From Mortierella alpina (lineage: Eukaryota > Mortierellomycota > Mortierellomycetes > Mortierellales > Mortierellaceae), in contig JANATF010000001.1 in NCBI GenBank assembly GCA_029449245.1, positions 868,001 through 932,000 on the forward strand: a stretch of 64,000 nucleotides of DNA, written 5' to 3'. Position numbers and translations under genes: made by a program. The notes beneath the pieces were generated by a model that saw only the letters and a program-made list of their open reading frames with translations, was not told where the DNA came from and made no database searches. This document shows positions 23,001 to 34,610 of this stretch, in pieces. Position 1 is the stretch's first letter. Every line of letters begins with the position of its first letter.

Positions 23001-25158
23001 ATGTTGCTCTACCTGAAGCAACGGCTGTAGGCGTGAGGCATAGCTGTCTGCCGAGAGGTCGATGCTGATCTGTCCTGGCAAAATAATTTCCAGGGGCTCC
23101 ACGACAGGCGGCTCGAGCGAGAACTTTCCATTGTGCTTCTTGTAGCAAGGGTGGTCGACCGATTTTAAATACCCCTGAAAATCAATCGTGTCGACCTGCT
23201 CTCCTGTAATCACCATCCGAGGCTTAACCAAATTGAGATTGCGCAGGAACGGGGGGACGTACGCCTTGGCATAGGGGTCCATCTCTCGATCAAGCTGTGT
23301 GTTGTTGGTAACATTCCATGTGATTTTTCGTCCTATGAGCGAGGATTCGTTCACAAGGACCAGTAACCAGCTGGAAAAAAAGCCAAGATTGGCTGCAAGG
23401 ATAGAGGGCAAAGTTTTCCTGGTCAGTAAAACGAGCTTCTTATGCCTCGTATACAGCACTAACATCAAGGTCAGTCAAGTGTTCATTTTTTGAATTACCT
23501 CCTGTTGCAAGGGAGATCTCAATGTTGCCAAACATCGGCTCCGTCCCGTTGGCAGGGTGCGCATAGAGGACATCCTGAGAGAGACAAATCAGCTGCTCAT
23601 AGGCATTAGGGATGATCCTGAGCGCCTGGAGCTGCACAATCTTTGTTCCATGGTTCTCGATCCTGATCGTCTTGTTAATCGGCTCCGTTTTGGGGTTGAC
23701 GTTGCCAAAGTCGATTTGTCCAGGAACGAGCAAGTCTGGCTGCTCCCGCAGCAAGTAGTCCCGATGTTCTTCAATCCACTCTGTGATGTCCTTGAGTGCC
23801 AGCGACTTTTCAAACGGCTCCTGCTTCCTTGGGGTGCTGGAGCCGTCAACAGGGCTTCCAGCTTCGCTTGATGTCATTGATTTCCCATGACGAGACCAAG
23901 CATTCAGATAATCATACTTTTGTAACAGCTCCAGAAAGTCGAGATTGTCCTGAACGGTGTTAGACGACTCATGCTGACCTCCGCGGTATCTAGGCGAGCC
24001 GTACGAAGGGCTCTTAGATGTCGCCTTGTAGTCTGCAGGACTGGAGGCGCGACTTGAGAGGGCCGGAGGTGGCACAGAACCGCGTCGCGAGCCAGACTCT
24101 GTTCGCGACAGGTCAGTGCCCGAGGCCATACGACCAGGTTCGCTCCCTTGACGACTCAAAGGAATGTTTGCAGGCGGCGACGCAGTCTGGGAAGACGCCC
24201 CGTCGTCCAATCGATGCTGGGGCGCCGAGGCCGATCGATGATTGGCGTTCAACGTGCCGTTTAGTCCATAGGAAGGGCTGCTTTGAGGATTGGGCACGGG
24301 AATGCCAGCCATGGCGGCAGCAGCCTGTGAGATCATAATCCACTCGCTCCCATTGTAAATGGGAAAGTATCCAGGCGGCATCTTGAGGACACTGGCCTGA
24401 CCTCCCTCAGAGTCGGATCGACCCATGGGCACATAGTTATAATGGTCTCCATCCACCGGGGTCATGGGCGGCGGCACCGGCGGCTGTTGCTGCGGGTACG
24501 GCTGCTGCTGAGACTGGTGCTGGTGCTGGTGCTGGTGCTGGTGCTGGTGCTGGTGTTGAAGCTGGTGTTGAAGCTGGTGCTGGTGCTGCTGGTGCTGCTG
24601 GTTCATCGGCTGCTGTTTGTATGGAAATATAGGCGTGTGAGGCACGCTGTGCTGAGGAACGCGCTGCCTGGTCGGCTGAGGGGCGACGACGGGTGTTCCT
24701 GCAAAGCTCATGTGTGATGAGAGAGGGCGTCCGATACGCTGCTGCTGCTGCTGAGGGCCTTGGCCATACGGCAAAGGCGAGGGCATGTACGAGCCAAAGG
24801 TCGAGTCCTGCTGCGGCCCGAGCCCGAAGGGCGACATCGCCGGGTCTGGCTGCCCGAAGAAGTGATTATGGGGTATACTCAGCGGGGTCTGGTCGGGCTG
24901 CGGGGAAAAGGTGTTCTGGAACGACCACTGGTTACTGCTGCTGCTGCTTCTGCTGAGGCTCTCCAGGTGGGCGGGGCCATCGTGCATAGCGTGGCTGGCA
25001 ATATGAGCAGAGGCAAGTGCGGCTATGGACGCTGAATGCTGCTGTTGCTGTTGCTGTTGCTGCGGCGACAGGCGACGAGCAAGAGGCAGCTGGTTGGGGT
25101 GGAAAGGTTGGTGCATCTGGAAGAGATGCTGCGGGTGAGGCTGGTGCCTCGACTCCAT
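20014..25158 (-). CDS. MOV10/SDE3-like superfamily-1 RNA helicase with Q/H-rich N terminus
   Basis: Four exons in transcript order: 25158-23499, 23392-22434 region ending at 22424, 22326-21224 and 21126-20014, giving 1614 aa. Residues 1 to ~400 are a Gln/His/Pro-rich, prion-like region with a hexanucleotide-encoded QH array. A beta-rich MSP/ASH-like segment and an OB/stalk region follow. The Upf1-like helicase core has motif I GTGKTKT (about residue 878), motif II DEAAQA (about 1010), motif III GDHQQLGP, motif IV NYRCHP, motif V GTVEDYQGQE (formed across the last intron) and motif VI NVALTRA. The C-terminal ~300 residues are acidic and disordered. MOV10/SDE3 proteins are 5'-3' RNA helicases in RNA silencing and transposon control; which partner this one has is unknown. 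The start is the first ATG at 25158. Confidence 0.9.
24510..24596. repeat. GCTGGT hexanucleotide array inside the helicase exon
   Basis: Nearly perfect copies of a hexamer on the + strand, read on the minus strand as alternating Gln and His codons. It stays in frame, so length changes would only alter the QH repeat number. Confidence 0.8.
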
Positions 25159-25948
25159 TTGCAAGTCTGGCTAAGTTGCGCAATCGACGCCACCCACCGA
25201 CGGAGCAGTTGCAGGGTATTACGCAGACGACGGGGGAGTGGGGAAGGTGGAAGGAGAGTGGAGAGAGGGAGAGAGAGGGAAGGAAGGGAAAGGTGAGGAC
25301 GAGACGGAGGGATGTGGGATGAAGTAGAATACTTGAGGTAAGAGGTAAAAAAAAAATATTCCCTCAAACGCCAACACCTTTAATATTTGTAAAAAATATC
25401 CACACTCATCCAACACAATGAATATGCGTATGTGTATGCACCAGCCCCATCCCATCCCTTTTCGCCATTCGGTATGCTCTTGCAACTCTATGCTTGGAGC
25501 AGGGCCAGTCTGATGCAACCCGGAAAGCGTGAGAGATGTCGGGCAGGGGTACGGGGGGCACCTCCCATCGCACAGCCGAAAAAAGACGCCTTGGATAGTC
25601 AGTTAAGGGGCCAGCGTGTAAATGAAAACACAGCAAGACTGCTTCTGACGCGCTCTTTCTCTGTGCTTCTTGACCGAGACACACGCAACACCAATTCACT
25701 GCCGTTGACTTCGACTGTTGTTCATTGATCGAGACCCTGCTCAGGACAAGGACAGGACACCCCTCGGGACAGGACAGACTCGCGAAAACCACTCGCAAAA
25801 CCACTTGGCACTGGCGTGCTCGTTGCCATCACCTCACACCATCCACCACACCCTCACTCGCAGCCAGGAACCACACGTACTATCGCCAGAACAAGAAGCG
25901 AGGAGGCACTCGCGTGGATTCAGCCCTTGAAGAACCGACCTTGAGAAC
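25159..25948. other. Shared divergent promoter region, helicase and POM152
   Basis: 790 bp between two start codons facing away from each other. The helicase side is GA-rich on the + strand (CT-rich leader for the minus-strand gene). The rest has no supported frame, RNA gene or clear TATA box. Confidence 0.55.
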
Positions 25949-28900
25949 ATGTCGGCTCCAGTACCACTCAAGTCATCAGTGGCACGCCCGCAGAATGCAT
26001 TCCCTACCAACTCACGCATCCCCCTCGAGTACTGCGATGGACCCACGCAACGCATGTACGCCGTCTCGGCCTTCGTGTCTTTGCAAGCACTGAAGTTCTA
26101 CTATTGGCTCGGGATCGCTCGATCGGATTACGCGGCAGAGTTCTTTGGCTTCCTCCTCTGGCTCTCGCTTGACGTTGCCTTCCTAATGGCACTGAACTAT
26201 CTTCGAATCCCTTGGCTGGAGCTTCCTGTCGCGAGACTTATCATCGCGCTCTTTTTGCTAACCGTCGTCAACTATGTCCTGTTCACCGCTCGCGAGGTAC
26301 GCATCTTGATTTGACCATGTCGGAAGTGTGGGATCCTGGACAAAGATGCTCACATTCTTTTTGCCTCTCATAGATATCACCTACTGCCATCGCACTGTCC
26401 ATATTCTCAAAACGTAATGACCCACGCCAACGTTCAGGAGAACTGTGAGCATCTGGTGTGCTCTTTGCTCACGATCACCTTTATTCACAATACTATATAT
26501 AATGCGTTTTGTCTCTTCATTAGTGTGGGGATACGTTGGCTCACCCCGTTCCATCGGCCATGATCATGCTTATCGAGGTATGGCGTTGTCACGTTTCAAT
26601 ATTCTTGAAAAGTAGTATGTGGAGAAAGGATGCTTCACTCAGTTATACGCTTCATTTTACGCATAGACCACGACGACCACTTGCTCGGCAAACATACGGT
26701 TCTTATCAAGCCATACAGGCAAGTGAATAAACTCCGTGGAAATGACAGCTTTGTGCAGCCTTGCATTCAATCATCTAACCACGAGTGATTTCTGCCTCTC
26801 TAGCTCCGCTATCTTGAACCCCGAAAACCAGTGCTTTTGCGTCCCCAACGCGAACGTGCCCGCCATTGATCTGCCAGAAATCCCCATTCTCTTCAACGGC
26901 AGCGATCCTCACTATCTGGAGTATTCAGTCACCTCGTTTGAGACAGGAGCAACGGTGACGCACAAGCTCACCGGACCCTTCAAGGAGTCCAGCACAGGAC
27001 TTCGCAAGGCTCGCTCAAACCTGGAAGAACCAGAGTCACTTTATAATCTCAAAGCGGCTACCGCTGGCGCGTACAAGCTGCACAGGGTATTGGACAAGGA
27101 TCAGGTGGACGTTCGTTTCTACCACGACAGGGAGGTCTATGTCGTTAACTGCCCCGATGCACACATTGACCATTATCAGGATACTCTCAACCGCTGTGCT
27201 GGAAAGGGCGATGTCGACGTTCCAATCGTTGTTCGAGGATTGCCTCCATGGACCATCACATATAAGCGCAAGCGTGGCGATGCCCATAATGTCCAGGAAT
27301 CGCAGGACTTGTTGATCGAGTCGGAGCCTACAGGATACTCGTCGCCATTCCTCAAAGGATGGTCACCACCAGCAAAGCCTAATTACTCATGGGCCACACA
27401 ACGTGAGATGAACCTGTCCGTCAGCCTGGGACTCTCAAACCCTGGGATGTACACCTTCCAGGTGAGCAGTGTTAAGGACGGCTGTGGTAACGTTATCAAC
27501 ATCCAGAGTTTGGTCACGCGAAACCTCAGGGATGCAGAGATCCGGCATGTCAACGTGAGAGCAAGGCCCTCGGTGGTCATGACCTGCGACCCTCGCCAGC
27601 CCTTCAAGATTGTCAGTCTAGGAGAGTCCCCGACGGTCGATATTGCTCTCAATGTCAACGGAACAACCCCTTACCAAATTGGATATGTCTACCAGAAGAG
27701 TGACCTGGATGCGCCTCACCCAATGAAGGACATTCGGGTAACCAAGGATGGCCAGCAGGCTAAGATTACCGCTCAAGAACCTGGCCTGTATACTCTGTCG
27801 CATATCAAGGATGAGTTCTGTGAAGGCGAAATCGGGTACCCTAGAGACTGCTCCGTCATTGTGGCCAGCCATCCCACTGTAGATATTGTTTCGCACCCAA
27901 TCAACGACTCTTGTGTGGGCGCCATCGGAGTCACTGTCGATGCGACTTTCACGGGCGAGGCACCCTGGACCGTTTGTTACGATGTCCTGCGTAATGGCCG
28001 ACTGGAGAAGAACAATGTCTGCCACAAGTCCCCCAAACCCCGAATGATTCTCGAACTGAAGCCAGAGCAGTCGGGCAGTTTTGAGTACCAGTTCAAGACC
28101 GTCAGCGACAACAACTACAAAAGTCTCAAGGTCAACCTTCCCTCCATCCTCCAAAAGATTCACCCCCAGCCTTCAGCAGTCTTTATCAGCGACCGTAAAG
28201 GAAAGGCTTGCCGCGGAATGTCCAAGGATCTGGATGTGGAGCTGTTTGGTACTGGTCCTTGGGATATCGAATACCGTGTGATTCGAGGCACCACCATCCA
28301 ACTCCTTACTGTCCACAACATCACCGAGAAGACCACCACGTTAACTTTGCCGTCGTTCGAGAGGGAAGGCATCTACTCAGTGGTAAGATGCATTTCAGGC
28401 TGATGCGCGATAGTTTCGCACTGTATCGTTTTTGAGTCCTCAAAGATAATTTTTTTTCTCTAATGCTAACAATGCTACTCTTTACCGCCTTTCGTACTCA
28501 CCCTGATAGGATCTCGGAAAGGTGACTGACCTGGCAAATGGATGTCAAAAGGATCTCAAGGTGTCGGATGTGGCCATTGAGGTCTCCAATGGGCCACCAA
28601 CGGCTTCGTTCCAGTGCGACTACCCCATCGAGTTTGCAGAGGGCGAGAGCGTTGCACTTCCAGTTCACCTCACTGGAGGAGCGCCTTGGTACTTGACATA
28701 CGGAATGGAGGCGCAGGAGATCGGGAGTGCCGCCAAGGCGGACTCTAGGAACGCCCTTGTTACTGTCGACAAACCTGGCGTCTATGAACTCAGATCCGTC
28801 AAAGATGACTTCTGCGAAGGCGCGATTGTGGAGCAAGGACGCAAGTGCGAAGTTGTGTACAGCAAGCGGCCTGCGATGAATCTCATGATCGACTCGATGC

Positions 28901-30382
28901 GTTTCCGCGGTGGCCCTCGCGAGGACGTACCTGAGGGCGAGATTGCACCATCAGAGCGGGTGCCCAGAGAAGGGGACCACTTCGTACTACAGGCCGTTTG
29001 CAAGGACACCGACCGGACACTGGAACTGCGCTTAACAGGGAAGGCTCCGTTTAAACTTAACTACAAGAGGATCTATCGCCCAGCCAGAGGTGGCAAGGCG
29101 GAGATTACAGACCTGATTGAGGAGTCGCTTCACTCGACCATGCGTCTTCCCATCATGACCGAGCTGGCGGGAGAGGTCAGCTATCTATTCGAGACTCTCT
29201 CCGATGCGACATACAAGAACGTTGTTGTGCGAGACAAGGGTCACAAGGTGGTGTTTAAGCATCTCGTCCGAGCGCCTCCTGTGGCCACGCTCGTCAACAC
29301 CGCAAAGCAATTCTACTGCGAGAACGAGATCACAGGCGTGAAAGAAAAGATTGCCATCAAGATTCAGGACGGTGTCGGACCATTCTTGCTCGCCATCGAG
29401 ATCTTGCGGCCTAACCAGGCTGTGGCAGAAAAATTCTTTGAGCACGATGTTACGCCACGCAATGGCGTCTACGAGTGGACCCTCCCAGCAAAGTTCACGG
29501 ACATGGGTCTCTACAAGGTCTCAGTGCTCCGCGTCTCGGATGTCAATGGATGCTCTAGCGGAACCCCCAGCGCCGTGGAATTTGACATTCTGGGAACCCC
29601 CAACATCACGCCATTGAGGACTTTGACCGACGCATGTGTTGGTGACAAGCTCGAGTACTCTGTCCAAGGCATAGCGCCACCGTAAGAAAAAAACATAATA
29701 TTCCGAATGATATGTCTCTTGCAGGGGAATCGATCTGATATCACGAATGCTATCCTTTACTAATGCTCTATATACTTGATACTGTTATAAATTAGTTTCA
29801 AGGTACATTACAGTCTGGACCAAGCAAACCATGTCGCGACATTGGAGGGTAAGCAGCGGGTCTTCAATTACCAAACTACAAAGCCAGGTCTCTTCAAGAT
29901 CTCCAAGGTTTGCCAGACGCTTGCCAAGAAGCAGTGCTGCACACAACCTCTGGAGAACATGAACACCAGGATATGGGCGATCCCTACGGTCAAGATTGCC
30001 AATGGAGACAATGTCATCACGGATCTCCGGGTGGGCGATAGAGCCGAGGTGGTGGCTACTTTTGTAGGCGAGGCGCCGTTCTCGTGGAGCTACGCACGGA
30101 CAGAGGCAGAGTACGATGAGAAACATCATGCGAAGCACCACAGCAGGAGGCCGAAGGTCCTGGAGACGGATTCATTCCATGATATCAAGGATCCAAAGTT
30201 TACCTTCTTTACTGCAACAGAAGGTATGATTCTCTTCAAGTTTGTTTTTGTTTGTGCTTCAGCGCTATGCGCCATTCGAAGAAATATGGTCACTTATACT
30301 CACTCTCCATTCTTAACTTCTAGGTACTATTGTACCCACGTGGATCAAGGACAAGCATTGTCAGTTCGGAAAGGAAATTTAG
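25949..30382 (+). CDS. POM152: Nuclear pore membrane ring nucleoporin Pom152
   Basis: Exons: 25949-26296, 26374-26413 (3' end uncertain), 26524-26577, 26667-26718, 26804-28382, 28510-29681, 29796-30223 and 30324-30382, giving about 1243 aa (yeast Pom152 is about 1340). The N-terminal exon has two to three hydrophobic helices (MYAVSAFVSLQALKFYYW, FFGFLLWLSLDVAFLMAL, LIIALFLLTVVNYVLF). Then come HLLGKHTVLIKPY and LNPENQCFC, which mark the family. The rest is an array of Ig-like lumenal repeats with recurring GxAPW and GxYxLxxVxDxxC patterns (FTGEAPWTVCY, GVYELRSVKDDFCEG). Pom152 anchors the pore membrane ring in the perinuclear space. Intron 4 uses a GC donor (AG/GCAAGT, 26719). The exon 2 donor was placed at 26413 because the frame then closes; 26431 would also close it. 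Confidence 0.9.
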
Positions 30383-30568
30383 AGTGGCAGGTACAACAGC
30401 AAAGGAGAGGGCAACATATTTGCGGAAACCATCAAAATATATGCATTTTCAATAAGAACCGCACTTCAAAGGAGCTGATCTTTTACAATGTGAGCGCCAT
30501 GATCGTATTTGGGTTACAATAGCAACAACATGTTTATATTTTTTATGTTTGCCAGTCTCTTGTCGCTC

Positions 30569-32879
30569 TCACTTTGCAAGACCAAGATCCTTTGCAATCA
30601 TGGCAGCAGCAATCGGGTGATAAAACGACTTGTGCGTCAAGAACGTCTCCCGTGCCAGCTCCTGTCCATTCTTGGCTTTGTACAACGATCGGAGCAGCGG
30701 CCGAGCCATCTTCATTCTGCCCATCGACGACGCAAACGCAACCACTTCAGGATAAATCTTCTCGTAATTGGCCTTGAGACCAAGCAGGTGCCAGCGCAGA
30801 CGGATCTCCGAGTTGCGGACTGTCGTGAGAGCATAGAGCCTGTCCATCACGTCCAAGTGTCTGTGCGGTAAAGGTTCCAACTCTGACAACTTTTCCAAAA
30901 ACACCACCGTTTGCGTAGAAGAGAACCCAGAAATGTCACTCGACGAGAATGTCTTTGTTAGCTCGTCTGCATCCTGGTCGCGAGCGTCATCCCATCTTTT
31001 GCAAAGCGTGGTGCATGCTCTCGCCAACGTGTCATCAAACTTGTTCTCGATAGGTGGCTATACATCAGAATACGACGCAGAAAAGGGGTTACTACACGGT
31101 GCATGTGTGGGCTCGATCAGAATGTAAATGGTGCAAGCAGTATAAGATACGATAGCCCTTACCAGACCAGTGCCATCCAGCCATGCCTTCCAGTCCACCT
31201 GGTTCAAAAGATCAACCTTGGTCTGACCGAAATTCTCTGCCATAAATGAGTACAAAAAGGCCTTCCAGTCCTCCGTGTTGATAGAGCGACCTGCAAACTG
31301 TTGAACGTGAGCTCTCAGATACGACTCAAATACTGAGGGTCCACCAAGATGCCTTTCCAGATAGTAGAGGAGGTTGAATCCCTTTTCTAGATATCATGAG
31401 ATATACATATATGGGGTCGTCAAACGCATGGAAGGCACTTCAGTTATACTCACTGACTTTGGTGAACATGGCAAACTTACCATAAGGTACCTTGGAGAAT
31501 GCATCGTCGGGGTCTTCGCCGCGGAGGCAAGGGCAGAGAGCCGTGAAGCGATGATCCGAACCGTAGTGCGTAATGCTCTCCTGCAATGCGCTGTGCCCAA
31601 GAATTGCGCTGAACTCGCTGTGTTCCTTGCCTTTCATACGACCAATGATCTTGCGCTCCACAAAAACCGTGAAACCTTCGTTTAGCCTTAGATGTACATA
31701 GATAAAGAGACGAAGAAAGTGTCTGTCAATATAAAGGGCATGCAGGGAGTACTACTATCGCGGAGCAAAACAAGTGAACTTCGCGCTTAGGTTTTTTTTT
31801 CTTACCAAAAGTGCTCCCAGTTCTCGGTGGTGACGAGGTTTCCCATCCAGCTATGAGCAATCTCGTGCGCGATGACATCCGTCAATGACCTATCGCCCGC
31901 AAGGAGAGAAGGTGTCACGAACGTCAAGCACGGGTTTTCCATTCCGCCGTACGGAAACGAAGCTGGAAGGACCAACAGATCGTAACGACCCCATTCATAC
32001 GGCGTCAAGAGCGCCTCACCAATGCCGATAAATTTCTCGGTGTCTGCAAACTCCCAAGCTGCAGCCTCCATGACCTCGGGTTCAGTCCACACTGTAGATC
32101 GCGGTCCAATCTCACGACCCTCCAGGTTGCCGACGGCAAGTGCGATCAAGTAGGACGGAATGCGCTGCTTTTGTTCGAATCGGAACATGGTCGAGTCGCC
32201 CCCTTTCTTTTCTTCGCCGACAGGGACCGCTGACATGACAGCGCGCAGAGGTGTGGTGATGTTGGCACTGTAAGTGAGTTTGACGGAGGGGCTGTCCTGG
32301 CAGGGCACGAGTGAGCGCGCATGGATAGCTTGACACTGTGTAAAGAGGTACGGGTGCTTCTTTCCCACCGTCTGGCTAGGCTCGAGCCACTGGCAGGCTG
32401 TGCACTCCTTGGTCGTGGCATACCCGACGGTGATGTTGGTCTTGTCACCTTTGGCTGCAAGGGGTGTGGCGAGGTCGATCGTCAACGCCGAGCCATATTT
32501 CTCGTGGCGAGTCTCTAGCTTGAACTATGAAAGATCGCGCAATCGAGATATGGATGAACGGTAAGGTCAGTCTGTCCTAGCTAGAGAGGGGCGAAGGACG
32601 AGTACTGTTTTTAAGAAGTACGTGTGGCAAAGGAGTGGTCGTGCGCGTTTTTTTTCTTCTCCTTCTTACAGTGAGGGGTTGGCCAGCTGCTGATACAGAG
32701 CGCACGTCGATGTAGCTTGTGTCGAGGATTAGCTTGGTGACATTGTCGGCAATGGCCTCGACCTCGAGCTCTGCGGTGCCTGAAAGGATCTTGGCTTCAA
32801 AGTCGACTGCGAGATTCAGGTGGATGTGGTTTGTCTTGATCTCATTGAGATTCGACTGCGAGGTGGGGTCATAGGGCAT
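30569..32879 (-). CDS. Leukotriene-A4 hydrolase / M1 aminopeptidase
   Basis: Five exons in transcript order: 32879-32670, 32524-31806, 31686-31481, 31386-31163 and 31057-30569, giving 615 aa, the usual family length. The M1 exopeptidase signature GGMENP lies at about residue 263. The zinc site HEIAH is at about 290, with the third ligand Glu in LNEGF across intron 2. VPYEKGF and the all-helical C-terminal domain ([28 protein letters not shown]) complete the LTA4H architecture. These proteins trim N-terminal residues and, to varying extents, hydrolyse the epoxide LTA4. The residue equivalent to human Tyr378 is Phe (codon 31497-31499). Stops of this gene and POM152 converge with 186 bp between them. 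Confidence 0.93.
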
Positions 32880-33160
32880 GGTGGGGATGAGGCTCTGCTG
32901 CTACGAGATGGAGTGTTGTGGATGGCGGTTAACGTAGAAGGAGCAAAGGAAGCGTGACAGGGGGGCGAAAAAAAGGAAGCGCGGTCAAAATTGAAGAATT
33001 CCCACGAGTGCACTGCGCGTCTTTATTTTTGGACAGGCGCCAGAAGCTGTCGCGTCCTAGTGTAGGTGAAGTCGTTATCGTAAAGGTCATAATTTTGCCA
33101 TAGAGGCCGACAAACCTGTGCTACTGAGCTACATCGTCGTTCTCTCTGCCCAAAATGTCA

Positions 33161-34610
33161 TTAGAGCCTGCATAATGGTCGTTCACGAGCACCATGACCA
33201 AGGTGCTGGCCCCAATACATCTTCGGCTGAAGATTCTGGGTTGGCTCTGCCGAGAGGGCCGAAAGTTTGGCGACAGTCAACGTCCGTTTGATCGTGGTCG
33301 TCACAGAAGGGCTCCGATCCCGCTGGGACAAGTCTTGAGCCAAATGTTCCCCCGCCTGCTGAGGTTGCCTTGTCGATTGGGGGTTTACTACGGCATTGGG
33401 GTTGTGAACATAAAGGCGGTACACATGCCGCACGCTCTTGCCGCCAAGTTTCTCCGAAATCCCTGTTGAATTCTCGTTCATCAGGGCGCATGTAGCCTTG
33501 CTACATCCCCAATGGTCCTTGGCCCGAATCATAGTATCTAGCACACTAATGGCGAAGACCTTGGTCTTTCTCAGTTTAGGAATGAAGCCCACGGTCTTGA
33601 TGATCAGTGTGTCGCGATTCTCGACCCAAGCAGCAATGTAGCCAACATCCTCGCCAGTTGTGCGGTCCACCACAAAGGATGACAGATCAAGCAGGGACGC
33701 ATTATCGACCTCTGGGCGCGATGCCATATCATTGAGGACCATATGCCGATGATCCTTGCGGGACAGTGATTCGTCAAAGAGGTCTTTGCCGCGAAATAGT
33801 TCGACCGAGAGGCTGTGGATGCGTTTGGCTACATCATCTTGAGGAGTGAGGTCCGGGTGCTTTTCGGGCGTGAGGGAGGCTTTAAAGTCGAGGGTGTTCC
33901 AGTATTGCATATCCAAGTGCAATTGAGCCAAGGTGACCCCACGGGTGTATTTTCTGAAGCCCACCATCATTGGGTCGATGTCAAAGAACGTCGAATAGTA
34001 ATCCACAGCCTTGACAAAGCCCGCCTGATTAAGATTCCATATTAGCATTTCACTCAGGGCTTGACCAAAGGTAAGTGTGCTCAATGTGACAAAAAAGAGT
34101 GGAGGGTACCTGTGCAAAACACGCTTGATAGAACGCGGGGTGTCGTGGTTCAAAGGACATGGATGGTGTATCGTCCGTGTCAACTCGGAGACGATACTGG
34201 AGCCAGGTGGTCAAGTTGACCGGTCCCAGGATCTGCCGAACAGGCGCAAACTGTCGCAGACCGCCTCGTCGCAGCCATGCTGTTGCGGCATTCAGCACAA
34301 CCGTCCCTGCATGTTCGTTCTTGGCCTCAAAGAGACCGACATAGCCGACCGAGACATCCGACATGACGGTGTTAGCTCCTGCACATGCTATCGGCTGATG
34401 ACGATCATCGTAGAGGACCCAGTACTCGGAGTGAACGCCAGGCATTTGTGCTGTCAGAATTTGGTTAACCAAAGTCGGCCGAGTACTTTGGAGGTGTAGT
34501 AAAGCGAACTGTGAAATGAATTGCTGCTTGTTGTACACTGCAGACATAGGAAGGGGGCTGATGAGGCGTTCACGCATCTCGTTGATGGGTGAGTCGAGGT
34601 GGGTCAACAT
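33161..34610 (-). CDS. GNAT-like acyltransferase-fold protein
   Basis: Two exons in transcript order: 34610-34110 and 34024-33161, giving 454 aa. The core reads FAPVRQILGPVNLTTW ... YR ... EPRHPAFYQACFAQAGF. I know this layout from bacterial GNAT-related proteins, where a Gly-Pro-x-Asn block is followed by an E-P-x-x-P-x-Y segment and AGF. The second half contains a further GNAT-like block (DVGYIAAWVENRDTLIIKTVGFIPKLR ... MNENSTGISEKLGG, the last part resembling the GNAT alpha4 region). The C-terminal ~70 residues are low-complexity. Substrate and pathway are unknown. It is unusual to see this family in a fungus, which could mean old transfer from bacteria, but codon use matches the neighbours. 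It lies 281 bp downstream of the LTA4H-like gene start in the same orientation. Confidence 0.7.

Noticed and set aside
24510-24596. CRISPR-like short direct repeats
   Set aside because: A hexanucleotide microsatellite without spacers; eukaryotic context.
20100-25300. Antisense frames over the helicase, including long Leu/Val-rich ones
   Set aside because: They are reverse readings of Gln/His and acidic repeats in the real gene.
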